DNA from: Comamonadaceae bacterium
GTDB lineage: Bacteria; Pseudomonadota; Gammaproteobacteria; Burkholderiales; Burkholderiaceae_C
Reading direction: 5' to 3'
DNA length: 64,000 bases
Assembly (NCBI GenBank): GCA_027485235.1
Contig: JAIXRJ010000036.1
Location: 124,001-188,000 of the forward strand
Shown: positions 54,622 through 63,589 of the stretch, piece after piece
Layout: each line of letters begins with the position of its first letter
How positions within the stretch are numbered: position 1 is the stretch's first letter
Program-made: the position numbers and the translations under genes
Notes under the pieces: generated by a model
The model's input: the letters and a program-made list of their open reading frames with translations, nothing else
Database searches by the model: none
What the model was told of the DNA's origin: nothing

Positions 54622-56697
54622 ATGACCGATCCATTTGACGAAGTGGCCCAGACGGTGGTGCGTGGCGCTTGCCCGCACGATTGCCCGGACACCTGTGCCT
54701 TGTTGACCACGGTGGAAAACGGTCGGGCCATCAAGGTGCAGGGCAATCCAGCGCACGCAGAGACCGACGGGGTCTTGTGCACCAAGGTCTCGCGTTATGC
54801 CGAACGCACCTACCACCCCGAACGCTTGCTGCAGCCGCTCAAGCGAGTGGGGCCCAAGGGGTCGGGGCAGTTTGCGCCGGTCACTTGGGACGAGGCGCTG
54901 GACGAGATTGCCGCCCGCCTGAAAACCATCGCGGCGCGCGATCCGCAGGCCATCTTGCCTTACAGCTATGCAGGCACCATGGGCCTGGTGCAAAGCGAGT
55001 CGATCGCCGCACGGTTTTTTCACCAGTTGGGCGCTTCGCTGCTGGACCGCACGATTTGTGCGTCGGCCGGGGCCGAGGCGCTCACGCAGACGCTGGGCAA
55101 CAAGGTGGGCATGCCGGTGCGCATGTTTGCCCAATCCCGCCTGATCGTGATCTGGGGCAGCAATTCGATCGGCAGCAACCTGCATTTCTGGCGCATCGCC
55201 CAAGAAGCCAAACGCCAGGGCGCCAAGCTGGTGTGCATCGATCCGCGCCAGAGCGAAACCGCCGACAAGTGCCACGAGCACATCGCGGTACGGCCGGGCA
55301 CCGATGCGGCGCTGGCATTGGCCGTGATGCACGAACTGATCGTCAAGGGTTGGCTGGATCAGGATTACATCGACCGCCACACCCTGGGCTGGGCGGGTCT
55401 GCGTGAACGCGCTCTGCAATGGCCGCCCGAGCGAGCGGCCGAGGTGTGTGGTGTCCCTTCGGCCCAAATCCGGCAACTGGCGCGTGATTGGGGCACCACC
55501 CCCGCCGCGGCCATCCGATTGAACTACGGCATGCAGCGCGTGCGGGGTGGTGGCAATGCCGTGCGCGCAGTCGCCTGCCTGCCTGCCTTGACGGGCGCAT
55601 GGCGGCGCCCAGGGGGTGGCTTGCTCATGAGCAGCTCGGGCCATTTCCCGGTTCGGCGTGCGGCTTTGCAGCGGCCCGATTTGCTGGGCCCGCGGCGCCC
55701 GCGCACGATCAACATGAGCACGATCGGGGACGATTTGTTGCGCCCTGCTTCGCCTCAGTTTGGCCCGCAGATCGAGGCCATGATCGTCTACAACAGCAAC
55801 CCGGTGGCCGTCGCCCCTGAGTCGGGCAAGGTGGTGCAGGGCTTTGCCCGCGAAGACCTGTTCACCGTGGTGCTGGAGCACTTTCAGACCGACACGGCCG
55901 ATCACGCCGACTTCATCTTGCCGGCCACCACGCAGCTGGAGCATTGGGACATCCACACCAGCTATGGCCACACCGATGTCTTGCTCAACCGCCCAGCCAT
56001 TGCGCCCGTGGGTCAGGCGCGCACCAACACCGACATCTTCAGGGCGCTGGCCCAGCGCATGGGTTTTGACGATCCGTGTTTTGCGCAAAGCGATGAAAGC
56101 CTGTGCCGCAGCGCCATCGGCGATGCGGAGGATTTTGAGCAGTTGTTGGCGCACGGCTTTGTGTCATTGCCGGTGCCCGATGCGCCGTTTGCGCACGGCG
56201 GTTTCCCGACGCCTTCGGGGCGGTGTGAATTTTTCAGCCAGCGCCTGGTGGACCAGGGGCTGGATGGTTGGCCCGACCATCTGCCCAACTACGAAGTGCC
56301 GCAAGCCGGTGGGCGCTACCCCTTGGCGATGATTTCGCCACCGGCGCGGAACTTCTTGAATTCGACTTTTGTGAACGTGCAAAGCCTGCGCGACATCGAG
56401 GCCGAACCGCTGTTGGAGATGCACCCGCAAGACGCGGCCGAGCGCGGCATTGCCGACGGTGCGGTGGTGCGCGTGTTCAACGACCGGGGCACTTACCACT
56501 GCAAGGCGCGCATCACCCAGCGGGCGCGTTCGGGCGTGGTCCATGGCCTGGGCATCTGGTGGCGCAAGCTGGGACTCAACGGCACCAACGTCAACGAGCT
56601 GACCAGCCAGCACCTGAGCGACCTGGGGCGGGCGCCCGTGTTTTACGACTGTGTGGTGCAGGTGGCCTTGATGGACCCCGCGGCCCAGCCGGCGTAA
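54622..56697 (+). CDS. Molybdopterin oxidoreductase (DMSO reductase superfamily) with N-terminal 4Fe-4S site
   Basis: 691-aa molybdoenzyme. Cysteines C17, C21, C25 and C53 form the N-terminal [4Fe-4S] site. Molybdopterin-binding regions include VIWGSNSIGSNLHFWRIAQE, VCIDPRQSETADKCHEHI and the C-terminal MoCo-dinucleotide domain (LLEMHPQDAAERGIADG, VRVFNDRGTYHC). No Tat signal is present, so it should be cytoplasmic. The Mo ligand is not certain (DRTICASAGAEA may provide it). No electron-transfer subunit is adjacent. The substrate is unknown. Confidence 0.88.
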   Translation: MTDPFDEVAQTVVRGACPHDCPDTCALLTTVENGRAIKVQGNPAHAETDGVLCTKVSRYAERTYHPERLLQPLKRVGPKGSGQFAPVTWDEALDEIAARLKTIAARDPQAILPYSYAGTMGLVQSESIAARFFHQLGASLLDRTICASAGAEALTQTLGNKVGMPVRMFAQSRLIVIWGSNSIGSNLHFWRIAQEAKRQGAKLVCIDPRQSETADKCHEHIAVRPGTDAALALAVMHELIVKGWLDQDYIDRHTLGWAGLRERALQWPPERAAEVCGVPSAQIRQLARDWGTTPAAAIRLNYGMQRVRGGGNAVRAVACLPALTGAWRRPGGGLLMSSSGHFPVRRAALQRPDLLGPRRPRTINMSTIGDDLLRPASPQFGPQIEAMIVYNSNPVAVAPESGKVVQGFAREDLFTVVLEHFQTDTADHADFILPATTQLEHWDIHTSYGHTDVLLNRPAIAPVGQARTNTDIFRALAQRMGFDDPCFAQSDESLCRSAIGDAEDFEQLLAHGFVSLPVPDAPFAHGGFPTPSGRCEFFSQRLVDQGLDGWPDHLPNYEVPQAGGRYPLAMISPPARNFLNSTFVNVQSLRDIEAEPLLEMHPQDAAERGIADGAVVRVFNDRGTYHCKARITQRARSGVVHGLGIWWRKLGLNGTNVNELTSQHLSDLGRAPVFYDCVVQVALMDPAAQPA

Positions 56698-56723
56698 AAA
56701 AAGGGGCTGAAATTTCAGCCCCT
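56696..56723 (-). terminator. Terminator of the lptM-lysA operon
   Basis: AGGGGCTGAAATTTCAGCCCCT is a perfect 22-bp palindrome. On the minus strand it is followed by seven T, so it ends lysA transcription; the mirrored arms may also stop the oxidoreductase gene on the plus strand. Confidence 0.9.
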
Positions 56724-56747
56724 GGTTGTCGGGTGAGCCCCGGGCGG

Positions 56748-58037
56748 TCAGTCGACCAGCTGCTCCAGCGCGAAGGTGTCAAACGCCGATTCGCGCTGGC
56801 GGATCAGGTGGGTTGTTGTCCCGTCCACCAAGATTTCTGCGGCACGGCCGCGGGTGTTGTAGTTGCTGGCCATGCTCATGCAGTAAGCGCCCGCTGAGAG
56901 TACCGCCAGCGTGTCGCCCGCTGCGACCTGCAACTGGCGGTCACGGCCAATCCAGTCGCCGCTCTCGCACACCGGACCGACCACGTCGTACAACACGCCC
57001 TCACCGCTGTGGGCCGAAACCGGCACGATCTGGTGGAAGGCTTGGTACATGGCCGGACGGGGCAGGTCGTTCATGGCGGCGTCGACGATGCAAAAATTCT
57101 TTTGTTCGCCGGGCTTCAGATACAGCACCTCGGTCAGGCAAACGCCCGCATTACCGACCAGTGAGCGACCCGGCTCGATCATGAGCTGGCGATGGCCATA
57201 GCCGCGTGCATCGAGCTTGGCCAACAGCTGCGCCCACAGGGCATCGGCCTCAGGCGGGGTGTCGCCGTTGTAGTTGATGCCCAGACCGCCACCAAAGTCG
57301 ATGTGGTGGATGGCGATGCCCGCGGCCTCGATGTCGGCCACCAGGTCGAGCACCCGGTCCATGGCATCCAGGTAAGGCGTGCTGTCGGTGATTTGCGAGC
57401 CGATGTGACAGTCGATGCCCACCACCTTCAAGCCCGGCAGGCTGGCCGCATGGCGGTAGGCGCGCAGGGCTTCTTCGTGCGCGATGCCGAATTTGTTGCC
57501 TTTGAGTCCGGTCGAAATATAGGGGTGTGTCTTGGGGTCCACATTGGGGTTCACGCGCAGGCTGACCGGCGCTTGTTTGCCCAGGCTGACCGCCACCGCG
57601 CTCAGCACATCGAGTTCGGCTTCGCTTTCCACGTTGAAACAGCCAATACCGACTTTCAGCGCTTGTTGCATCTCGGCACGGGTTTTGCCCACGCCCGAAA
57701 AAATCACTTTGGCCGGGTCGCCGCCCGCGGCCAGCACCCGGGCCAGTTCGCCGGCAGAGACGATGTCAAAGCCACAACCGGCCTCGGCAAACACCTGCAA
57801 GATGGCCAAGCTGGAATTGGCTTTCATGGCGTAGCAAATTTGCGCCTGACGTCCGGCAAAACCACGTTGGTAGGCGGCCAAGGCCGACAACATGGCGGCT
57901 TTGGAGTACACAAACAGGGGGGTGCCGTGAGCCTTTGCCAAGTCGGCCAGTCGCACGCCTTCGACCATGAGCTCAGGGCCGTGGTAGGCGAGATGGGGTT
58001 GACCGGGCATGGCCAGGGCGGTGGGGGTGACGGTCAT
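56748..58037 (-). CDS. lysA: Diaminopimelate decarboxylase
   Basis: Last step of lysine synthesis, 429 aa, PLP-dependent. K72 in CYAMKANSS binds PLP. Further motifs: GIDCHIGSQITD, EPGRSLVGNAG (phosphate loop region) and GPVCESGDWIGRD (catalytic Cys). It overlaps lptM by 4 nt and ends at a strong terminator. Start ATG 58037 begins [14 protein letters not shown]. Confidence 0.96.
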   Translation of the reverse strand: MTVTPTALAMPGQPHLAYHGPELMVEGVRLADLAKAHGTPLFVYSKAAMLSALAAYQRGFAGRQAQICYAMKANSSLAILQVFAEAGCGFDIVSAGELARVLAAGGDPAKVIFSGVGKTRAEMQQALKVGIGCFNVESEAELDVLSAVAVSLGKQAPVSLRVNPNVDPKTHPYISTGLKGNKFGIAHEEALRAYRHAASLPGLKVVGIDCHIGSQITDSTPYLDAMDRVLDLVADIEAAGIAIHHIDFGGGLGINYNGDTPPEADALWAQLLAKLDARGYGHRQLMIEPGRSLVGNAGVCLTEVLYLKPGEQKNFCIVDAAMNDLPRPAMYQAFHQIVPVSAHSGEGVLYDVVGPVCESGDWIGRDRQLQVAAGDTLAVLSAGAYCMSMASNYNTRGRAAEILVDGTTTHLIRQRESAFDTFALEQLVD

Positions 58038-58303
58038 GGTGTGAGGAATGGTGCAGGGGATGGGGTTTCGGTGTGCTGCGGTGTTGCCGAAGTGTCCGGT
58101 GCGGGCTTGCCCGATGGGGCTGCACCCTGCTCACGCAGTGCAGGCGAATGCCAGGGGTTGAGGCTTTGCGGCAAAGTGGCACGGCCTGCTGACGCCGGCG
58201 TGTTGGGCATTTTCAGCGGGCCTTTCTGCCCGCAAGCGCTCAGTGTGACCGCACAGCCCACAAGGGCAAGCGCGGTGACTAAAATCTTCTTTACCTTCAA
58301 CAT
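58034..58303 (-). CDS. lptM: LPS translocon maturation chaperone LptM (YifL-like lipoprotein)
   Basis: 89-aa lipoprotein. The signal peptide ends in lipobox LSAC (Cys near residue 24), followed by GQKGPLKMP, the short conserved region of LptM, then a Pro/Ala/Ser/Thr-rich tail. LptM helps LptD fold. ATG 58303 is preceded at 6 nt by TACAAT on the minus strand and no Shine-Dalgarno, so the mRNA may be leaderless. It lies upstream of lysA, with a 4-nt overlap, and head-to-head with cyaY. Confidence 0.88.
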   Translation of the reverse strand: MLKVKKILVTALALVGCAVTLSACGQKGPLKMPNTPASAGRATLPQSLNPWHSPALREQGAAPSGKPAPDTSATPQHTETPSPAPFLTP

Positions 58304-58309
58304 GCTGCG

Positions 58310-58315
58310 ATTGTA
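58310..58315 (-). promoter_or_regulatory. Putative -10 of lptM-lysA
   Basis: TACAAT on the minus strand, 6 nt before the lptM ATG, occupies half of the 12-nt gap to cyaY. No clear -35 lies at the ideal distance. Confidence 0.45.
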
Positions 58316-58645
58316 ATGACCGACCTTGAATTCATGGACCAAGCTGAGCGTGTGCTCGCTGGCGTAGAGATTTGCTGTGACCGATTGAATGACGCGGCCG
58401 ATACCGACATTGACAACCAGCGCGTGGGCGGGATGGTCACCTTGACCTTTGCCAACCGCAGCCAGATCGTCATCAATTTGCAAAAGCCCCTGCACGAGGT
58501 GTGGTTGGCAGCCCGTTGTGGTGGCTTCCATTACCGCTTTGATGGGCAAGCATGGCTGGACACCAAAGGCCAAGGGGAGTTTTGGTCGAGTTTGTCACGG
58601 TACGCCTCGGAGCAGGCTGACCAAGCCTTGGATTTCAAGGCCTGA
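58316..58645 (+). CDS. cyaY: Iron donor protein CyaY (bacterial frataxin)
   Basis: 109-aa frataxin homologue that binds iron and modulates Fe-S cluster assembly. N-terminal [18 protein letters not shown], an acidic helix ([20 protein letters not shown]), and the family end [20 protein letters not shown] are conserved. It starts 13 nt from lptM in the opposite direction. Confidence 0.95.
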   Translation: MTDLEFMDQAERVLAGVEICCDRLNDAADTDIDNQRVGGMVTLTFANRSQIVINLQKPLHEVWLAARCGGFHYRFDGQAWLDTKGQGEFWSSLSRYASEQADQALDFKA

Positions 58646-58691
58646 ATATTTTCCAAAGCACTGCGTGAGATGCCCTTGACCGCCGAAGGCA

Positions 58692-61082
58692 TCAGCGGCG
58701 AAACAGATCAAGGATGCGGTTTCTTTCTTCTGCGGCCGGGGCAGAAGAAGGTTTGGCTGCAGGGCTCTCTTGGCCCAAACCCAAAGACGTGATGTTGCCC
58801 TCTTTGGACGAACCCTCAAACACCCAGTCACCGCTAAGCTGGACCAGGCCTTCTGGCAAAGCGGGTTCTGACACGGGCACGCCGCGAAGCGCCGACTCCA
58901 TGAAGCCGATCCAAACAGGGAGGCTCAACCCACCGCCTGTTTCACGATCGCCCAGCTTGCGCGGTGAGTCATACCCTATCCAAACCACGGCCGCCAGATT
59001 TTGTTGGTAGCCTGCAAACCAAGCATCCATGGCGTCGTTGGTCGTGCCCGTTTTGCCGTAAATGTCAGGTCTTTTCAGAGTGGCCTGTGCCCTGGCGGCA
59101 GTACCGGACCGTGTCACCTCCTGCAGCAAGCTGGTCATGACATAGGCGTTGCGCGCACTGATGGCGCGTTGGGTTTCTTCGGGATTGGAAGGGGTCGGGC
59201 TGTCAACGAGCACACGGTCCTTGTGGTCGGTGATGCGTGTGATCAAGTGGGGCTGCATGCGGTAACCGCCATTGGCAAAAACCGCATAACCCGTCGCCAT
59301 TTGCATGGGGGTGACCGAGCCTGCGCCCAAGGCCATGGTCAGGTAGGCCGGGTGTTTGTCTTTGTCAAAGCCAAAGCGGCCGATCCATTCTTGTGCGTTG
59401 CGCGGTCCGACCGATTGCAGGACTTGGATGGACACCATGTTCTTTGACTTGGCCAAGCCACGCCGCAAACTCATGGGTCCCTCAAACGTACCGTCGTAGT
59501 TTTTCGGCTCCCACGGCTGTCCCCCCGTCACACCCGCATCGAAAAACAAGGGAGCATCGTTGACCACAGTGGCGGGTGTGAAGCCCTTTTCGAGGGCTGC
59601 AGAATAAATAAAAGGTTTGAAGCTCGAGCCCGGTTGTCGCCATGCTTGTGTCACATGGTTGAATTTATTTTTGGCAAAGTCAAATCCTCCCACCAAAGCT
59701 CGAACGGCACCGGTTTGCGGCGTGATGGCGATCAAGGCGCCTTCGACCTCCGGCAATTGTGTGATTTCCCAACTGCCTGTGCTGGTTTGGGTGACACGCA
59801 CCACAGCGCCCCTTCGCACTTGTTTGGCCGGCAGGGCTTTGTCGGACAACCCTGATTGGACAGGTTTAAGCCCTTCACCTGTGATGGTGATTTGCTCGCC
59901 ATTTTGGCGAACAACGACCACTTTGCGAGGCGAGGCCTCCAACACGACGGCAGACATCACATCGCCATTGTCAGGGTGTTCTTCCAGGGCTTCGTCAACG
60001 GCCTCGTCCATTTTCTTGGGGTCTGCAGGCAAGTCAATGAACTTTTCAGGGCCTCGGTAAATTTGCCGACGCTCAAAGTCCATGATGCCTTGACGCAATG
60101 CCTTGTAGGCAGCCATTTGTTCGGCTGAGTTGACCGTCGTGCGAACGTTCAGACCCCGTGTGTAGGTCTCTTGACCGTATTGGGCAAAGACCATTTGGCG
60201 AACGGTCTCTGCGACGAACTCGGCATGCAAAGTCCGCTTGTCATCCAATGAGCGCAGGGTCAAGGGTTCGGCCTTGGCGGTTTTGGCCTGAGCCGAGGTG
60301 ATGTAGTTGTTGTCCTCCATGCGCTCAATGATGTAGAGCTGTCTTGATCGCGCACGTTTGGGGTTGCTGATGGGGTTGTAGGCCGATGGTGCCTTGGGCA
60401 GACCTGCCAGCATGGCGGCCTCGGCGATGGTGATGTCTTTGAGCGATTTTCCAAAATAAGTTTCTGCGGCCGATGCAAAACCGTAGGCACGGTTGCCCAG
60501 GAAAATCTGGTTCATGTAGATCTCAAGAATCTGGTCCTTGGTCAACAGGTGTTCGAGTTTGTAGGTCAATAAAATTTCATAGATTTTGCGGGTGTATGTT
60601 TTTTCGGACGACAAATACACATTGCGCGCCACCTGCATGGTGATGGTCGAGGCGCCTTGGCTTTTGAGCCGTCCGATGTTGGCGATACCCGCTCGCAAAA
60701 TGCCCAAATAATCCACGCCACCGTGTTGGTAGAAACGGTTGTCCTCGATCGACAACACCGCATTTTTCATGACTTGAGGAATGTCTTGGATGGGGGTGAG
60801 TTGTCGACGCTCCTCGCCGAACTCGCCCATCAGTTGTCCATCGGCTGTGTAAATGCGCAAGGGCAGTTTGGGCTTGTAATCGGCCAAGTCTGAAATGTCA
60901 GGCAGGTTGGGGTACGCCACGACCATCGCCACGCCGACAACCAAGAAGATGGACAGGAGAGCGGCCACCAAAAGACCGGTGCACCACAGGGTCAGTTTCA
61001 CGGCCCATGAAGACATGGACCTTGGCTGAGATGAGCGCGCCTGGCGTGTGGGTTCTTGGGGTGTTTTGTCTTGGGCTGGCAT
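58692..61082 (-). CDS. mrcA: Penicillin-binding protein 1A (bifunctional glycosyltransferase/transpeptidase)
   Basis: 796 aa from ATG 61082 (a GTG at 61118 and an ATG at 61016 are alternatives). A cytoplasmic tail, one membrane segment (about 29-55), the glycosyltransferase domain with EDNRFYQHGGVDYLGILRAG, and the transpeptidase domain with SSFKP (S-x-x-K), SKN and KTGTTND motifs are in order. An OB-like insertion lies between. It builds peptidoglycan strands in the periplasm. The pilM locus begins on the other strand, as is common in this order. Confidence 0.94.
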   Translation of the reverse strand: MPAQDKTPQEPTRQARSSQPRSMSSWAVKLTLWCTGLLVAALLSIFLVVGVAMVVAYPNLPDISDLADYKPKLPLRIYTADGQLMGEFGEERRQLTPIQDIPQVMKNAVLSIEDNRFYQHGGVDYLGILRAGIANIGRLKSQGASTITMQVARNVYLSSEKTYTRKIYEILLTYKLEHLLTKDQILEIYMNQIFLGNRAYGFASAAETYFGKSLKDITIAEAAMLAGLPKAPSAYNPISNPKRARSRQLYIIERMEDNNYITSAQAKTAKAEPLTLRSLDDKRTLHAEFVAETVRQMVFAQYGQETYTRGLNVRTTVNSAEQMAAYKALRQGIMDFERRQIYRGPEKFIDLPADPKKMDEAVDEALEEHPDNGDVMSAVVLEASPRKVVVVRQNGEQITITGEGLKPVQSGLSDKALPAKQVRRGAVVRVTQTSTGSWEITQLPEVEGALIAITPQTGAVRALVGGFDFAKNKFNHVTQAWRQPGSSFKPFIYSAALEKGFTPATVVNDAPLFFDAGVTGGQPWEPKNYDGTFEGPMSLRRGLAKSKNMVSIQVLQSVGPRNAQEWIGRFGFDKDKHPAYLTMALGAGSVTPMQMATGYAVFANGGYRMQPHLITRITDHKDRVLVDSPTPSNPEETQRAISARNAYVMTSLLQEVTRSGTAARAQATLKRPDIYGKTGTTNDAMDAWFAGYQQNLAAVVWIGYDSPRKLGDRETGGGLSLPVWIGFMESALRGVPVSEPALPEGLVQLSGDWVFEGSSKEGNITSLGLGQESPAAKPSSAPAAEERNRILDLFRR

Positions 61083-61194
61083 GAGGGGCGTTGGCTGGGC
61101 AAGCCGGTTGGCCACCACTTTGGATTATAAAAATCTCCGCCGTGATGGGTGATCTTTTTAGGAAAAAAATGAATTCTTTGGAATTAATAAACCA

Positions 61195-61223
61195 TTGTCC
61201 AACCGGAGATTAACTGCTATAAA
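61195..61223 (+). promoter_or_regulatory. Sigma-70 promoter of the pil locus
   Basis: TTGTCC, 17 bp, TATAAA gives a reasonable -35/-10 pair 44 nt before pilM. It is followed by GGGGAGGAG as ribosome-binding site before ATG 61267. Confidence 0.65.
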
Positions 61224-61266
61224 AGGCTGACAGAGGGCGTTCAAAGCCCCAATCGGGGAGGAGACG

Positions 61267-62019
61267 ATGCAAGCACTCAAGCGCCTTTGGCAAAAGACAG
61301 GGTTCGGCAGGGCGCGCCATGCTTGGGGTTTGGCGTCCGGTCGCCAAGCTTGGACCTTGGTGGGATTATCCCTTCAAAGTGCCAATTTGTGGCGGGTCCG
61401 CACATCGTCCGTGCTGAGCCCGCAACCCGGCTTGTCTTCGCTGGACGCTTCGTGGCTCAGTCAAGCCCTGGTCGATGCGTCCCACCCCTCTAAAGGCACG
61501 CGCCAGCCCTTGGCCATGAGCTTACCCGACGCGGATATTGTGAGCGGGCAGATGCCTTGTCCATTGCAGTTGCCAAAGCAAGACTGGCCAGCCGATGTGC
61601 AGTTGGAGGTGGCCCAGGCCTTGAACTTGCCGCCAGAGGCGGTCAATTTTGATTTTGTCCTGACGGCGCCGGGTGTGACGGGGCCTTCACACCTTCAATG
61701 GGTGGGCTGCGCGCGCAGTGTGGTCTTGCAACACCAGCAACAGATTCGGGCCAGCCGTGTTTGGCGCTTGGCCTCTGTGGAGCCAGAAATGGATGCGCTG
61801 CGGCGAGCGGCCCAGGCTTTGTTGGGTGGCTTGCCCAGTGTGTTGAAGCAAGCCCCACAAGACTGGCAATTTCGCTGGCCAGACGAACCGGGCGCAGCGG
61901 TGGGGGGCGCTGTTGTGGAGAACGGCGCGTTGAGCGACGATGTCTTGCGCGAAACCTTGGCTTCGCCAGCAGGTCCGCGCCTGGTCGCGGCAGGTTTGGC
62001 TTTGAAAGCGTGGGCCTGA
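61267..62019 (+). CDS. pilM: PilM-like type IV pilus assembly protein, reduced
   Basis: 250 aa, about 100 residues shorter than usual PilM (about 350 aa). PilM is a cytoplasmic actin-like protein that binds ATP and PilN. Here the expected N-terminal phosphate motif (GIDIG-S-x3-K) is not seen; the region reads SGRQAWTLVGLSLQSANLWR. The C-terminal end (SPAGPRLVAAGLALKAWA) keeps the family character, similar in size and form to HofM of enteric bacteria. Strong GGGGAGGAG precedes ATG 61267. Its stop overlaps pilN. Assignment rests mainly on locus order and the end region. Confidence 0.75.
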   Translation: MQALKRLWQKTGFGRARHAWGLASGRQAWTLVGLSLQSANLWRVRTSSVLSPQPGLSSLDASWLSQALVDASHPSKGTRQPLAMSLPDADIVSGQMPCPLQLPKQDWPADVQLEVAQALNLPPEAVNFDFVLTAPGVTGPSHLQWVGCARSVVLQHQQQIRASRVWRLASVEPEMDALRRAAQALLGGLPSVLKQAPQDWQFRWPDEPGAAVGGAVVENGALSDDVLRETLASPAGPRLVAAGLALKAWA

Positions 62020-62603
62020 TGTCGGGCTTCAATTTGCTCCACTATCCCACGTTGGACCAGCATCTGCGTTTGCGCCGACGCTGGCTTGCGCTGGGCTTGG
62101 GTGCGGCCTGGGGCGTGCTCTTGGCGGGGGGCTGGTTGCAATGGCAAATTGGGCAGACCGAGCAGTTGCGTCAGACTTTGCAGGGGCATGAGAGCCGATG
62201 GAAAGAGCACACAAGACAAGCCGAGGCTGGGCAATTGCTGCGCCAGCAAAACCAAGCCCAAAACGCACAAACGGCCTGGCTGACGCGTGTGCAAACGCAG
62301 CAGAGCGCGTGGACGGTCCTGCAAAGCAGTTTGCTCGAGGAAGCCCCCCGGCATGGCCTTCACTTGCAGCGCCTGCAAGTGGAAGCGGACCGGATCGAGG
62401 TGCATGGGCAAGCCCCTTCGGCGCAGGCCATGAACCGTGCTTTGCAAGCCTTGTCCAAGCGTTGGGGGCATGGCTTGTACCTGTTGAGTCAGGAAGCGGC
62501 TTTGGCCGCTGACACACCTGCACCCGGTGTGTCTTTCGTCTGGCAAGGCACATGGCCTGGTTTGAGCGATGGCCCCGTGTCCGACAGCAAGGTCAAACCA
62601 TGA
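62019..62603 (+). CDS. pilN: PilN-like type IV pilus inner-membrane protein
   Basis: 194 aa. A short cytoplasmic N-terminus FNLLHYPTLDQHLRLRRR corresponds to the PilM-binding INLLPxR motif but with changes; one membrane segment (about 25-44, ALGLGAAWGVLLAGGWLQW), a Gln-rich coiled-coil region (about 45-95) and a periplasmic ferredoxin-like domain follow. It starts within the pilM stop (TGATG) and overlaps the next gene by 4 nt. Confidence 0.82.
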   Translation: MSGFNLLHYPTLDQHLRLRRRWLALGLGAAWGVLLAGGWLQWQIGQTEQLRQTLQGHESRWKEHTRQAEAGQLLRQQNQAQNAQTAWLTRVQTQQSAWTVLQSSLLEEAPRHGLHLQRLQVEADRIEVHGQAPSAQAMNRALQALSKRWGHGLYLLSQEAALAADTPAPGVSFVWQGTWPGLSDGPVSDSKVKP

Positions 62604-63589
62604 AACCCCGTCGCCTGTTCATGAAACTGACCCGCCGCGCCCCCGGTTCTTGGCCTGCCTTGCAGCTGTGGTGTGAGCACCAGTTCAAGCGGTGGTCCCT
62701 GGCGATGGGAGGGATCGTTTTGGGTTTTGTGGGGGTCATGTGGGTGGCCATTGACCTGGGTGCTGAGTACGAACAAGTGCAGCAAGCGGTCGACGCCGCA
62801 GCGTTGCGCCTGCAGAAGCTCCCCGCCCCTTCCTTGTCGGTGCCCAGTCGGGACCCTCACCCAGCCAGCGCATTGCAAGCCCGTTTGACAGTGGGTGTGC
62901 CTGCGGACACCTGGACTGACGTGCAGCACGCCCTTCAGGTTCACGGCGTGCAAGTGGTGTCGCTGCGTGTCTTGCCGCAGGCCATGGGCGGACCCCTGCA
63001 CAGCCAAGCGGTGGCCCTGCGATTGCAGGCGCCGTTTGAACAATGGCTGCAAGCCTGGGTTGCTCTGGCCGAGGCCGGCCCCGTGGTCTCTTTGGATCGG
63101 ATGGGCGTCACGCCCATGGAGGCGTCCCAAGGGGTGCAGTTGGATGTGGTGATGCGCTTGTGGTTCAAGCCCGGCAGCGAAGTTTCTCAGGCCACAGTGG
63201 CCTGGTCTTTGGATGAGCTCAAGTCCGCGGGCTCCGGCTTGCGGGCAGGTGCCCACGCAGAAGTTTTTGTCCCGGTGGTGCGCACCCAACTGCCGCCAGT
63301 TTTGCCGCAAAGTGCCGTCGCCGCTCCAGAGCGCGCATCCGATGAAACCGCCTTGCCGGCCCATCCCTCGCTGTGGCCGATCAGCCGTGTTCGCTTGCTG
63401 GGGACATGGCAACAGGGTGTGCAATGGCAGGCGGTGTTGGGCGCTGCCCAGGCCTGGGCACCGTTTGGACTGGGGTCGCGCGTGGCGATCGAGGGCTACC
63501 AACTGGAGTCGATCCGCCCCGATGCGGTGATCCTCCGGTCGGCACAGGGGCAGACGTTGGAAATGAAAACCTCCGGAGGTGGGCCATGA
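62600..63589 (+). CDS. pilO: Apparent PilO-PilP fusion protein
   Basis: 329 aa. Residues 1-55: cytoplasmic tail and one membrane segment (about 34-52). About 55-200: PilO-like periplasmic region with a coiled coil and ferredoxin-like fold (VHGVQVVSLRVLPQAMGG). About 200-258: flexible Pro/Ala/Ser-rich linker. About 262-329: a small beta domain resembling PilP (ISRVRLLGTWQQGVQWQAVL, GSRVAIEGYQLESIRPDAVI). Normally PilP is a separate outer lipoprotein; no pilP gene follows here. It overlaps pilN and pilQ by 4 nt each. The arrangement resembles GspC of the T2SS. Confidence 0.75.
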   Translation: MKPRRLFMKLTRRAPGSWPALQLWCEHQFKRWSLAMGGIVLGFVGVMWVAIDLGAEYEQVQQAVDAAALRLQKLPAPSLSVPSRDPHPASALQARLTVGVPADTWTDVQHALQVHGVQVVSLRVLPQAMGGPLHSQAVALRLQAPFEQWLQAWVALAEAGPVVSLDRMGVTPMEASQGVQLDVVMRLWFKPGSEVSQATVAWSLDELKSAGSGLRAGAHAEVFVPVVRTQLPPVLPQSAVAAPERASDETALPAHPSLWPISRVRLLGTWQQGVQWQAVLGAAQAWAPFGLGSRVAIEGYQLESIRPDAVILRSAQGQTLEMKTSGGGP

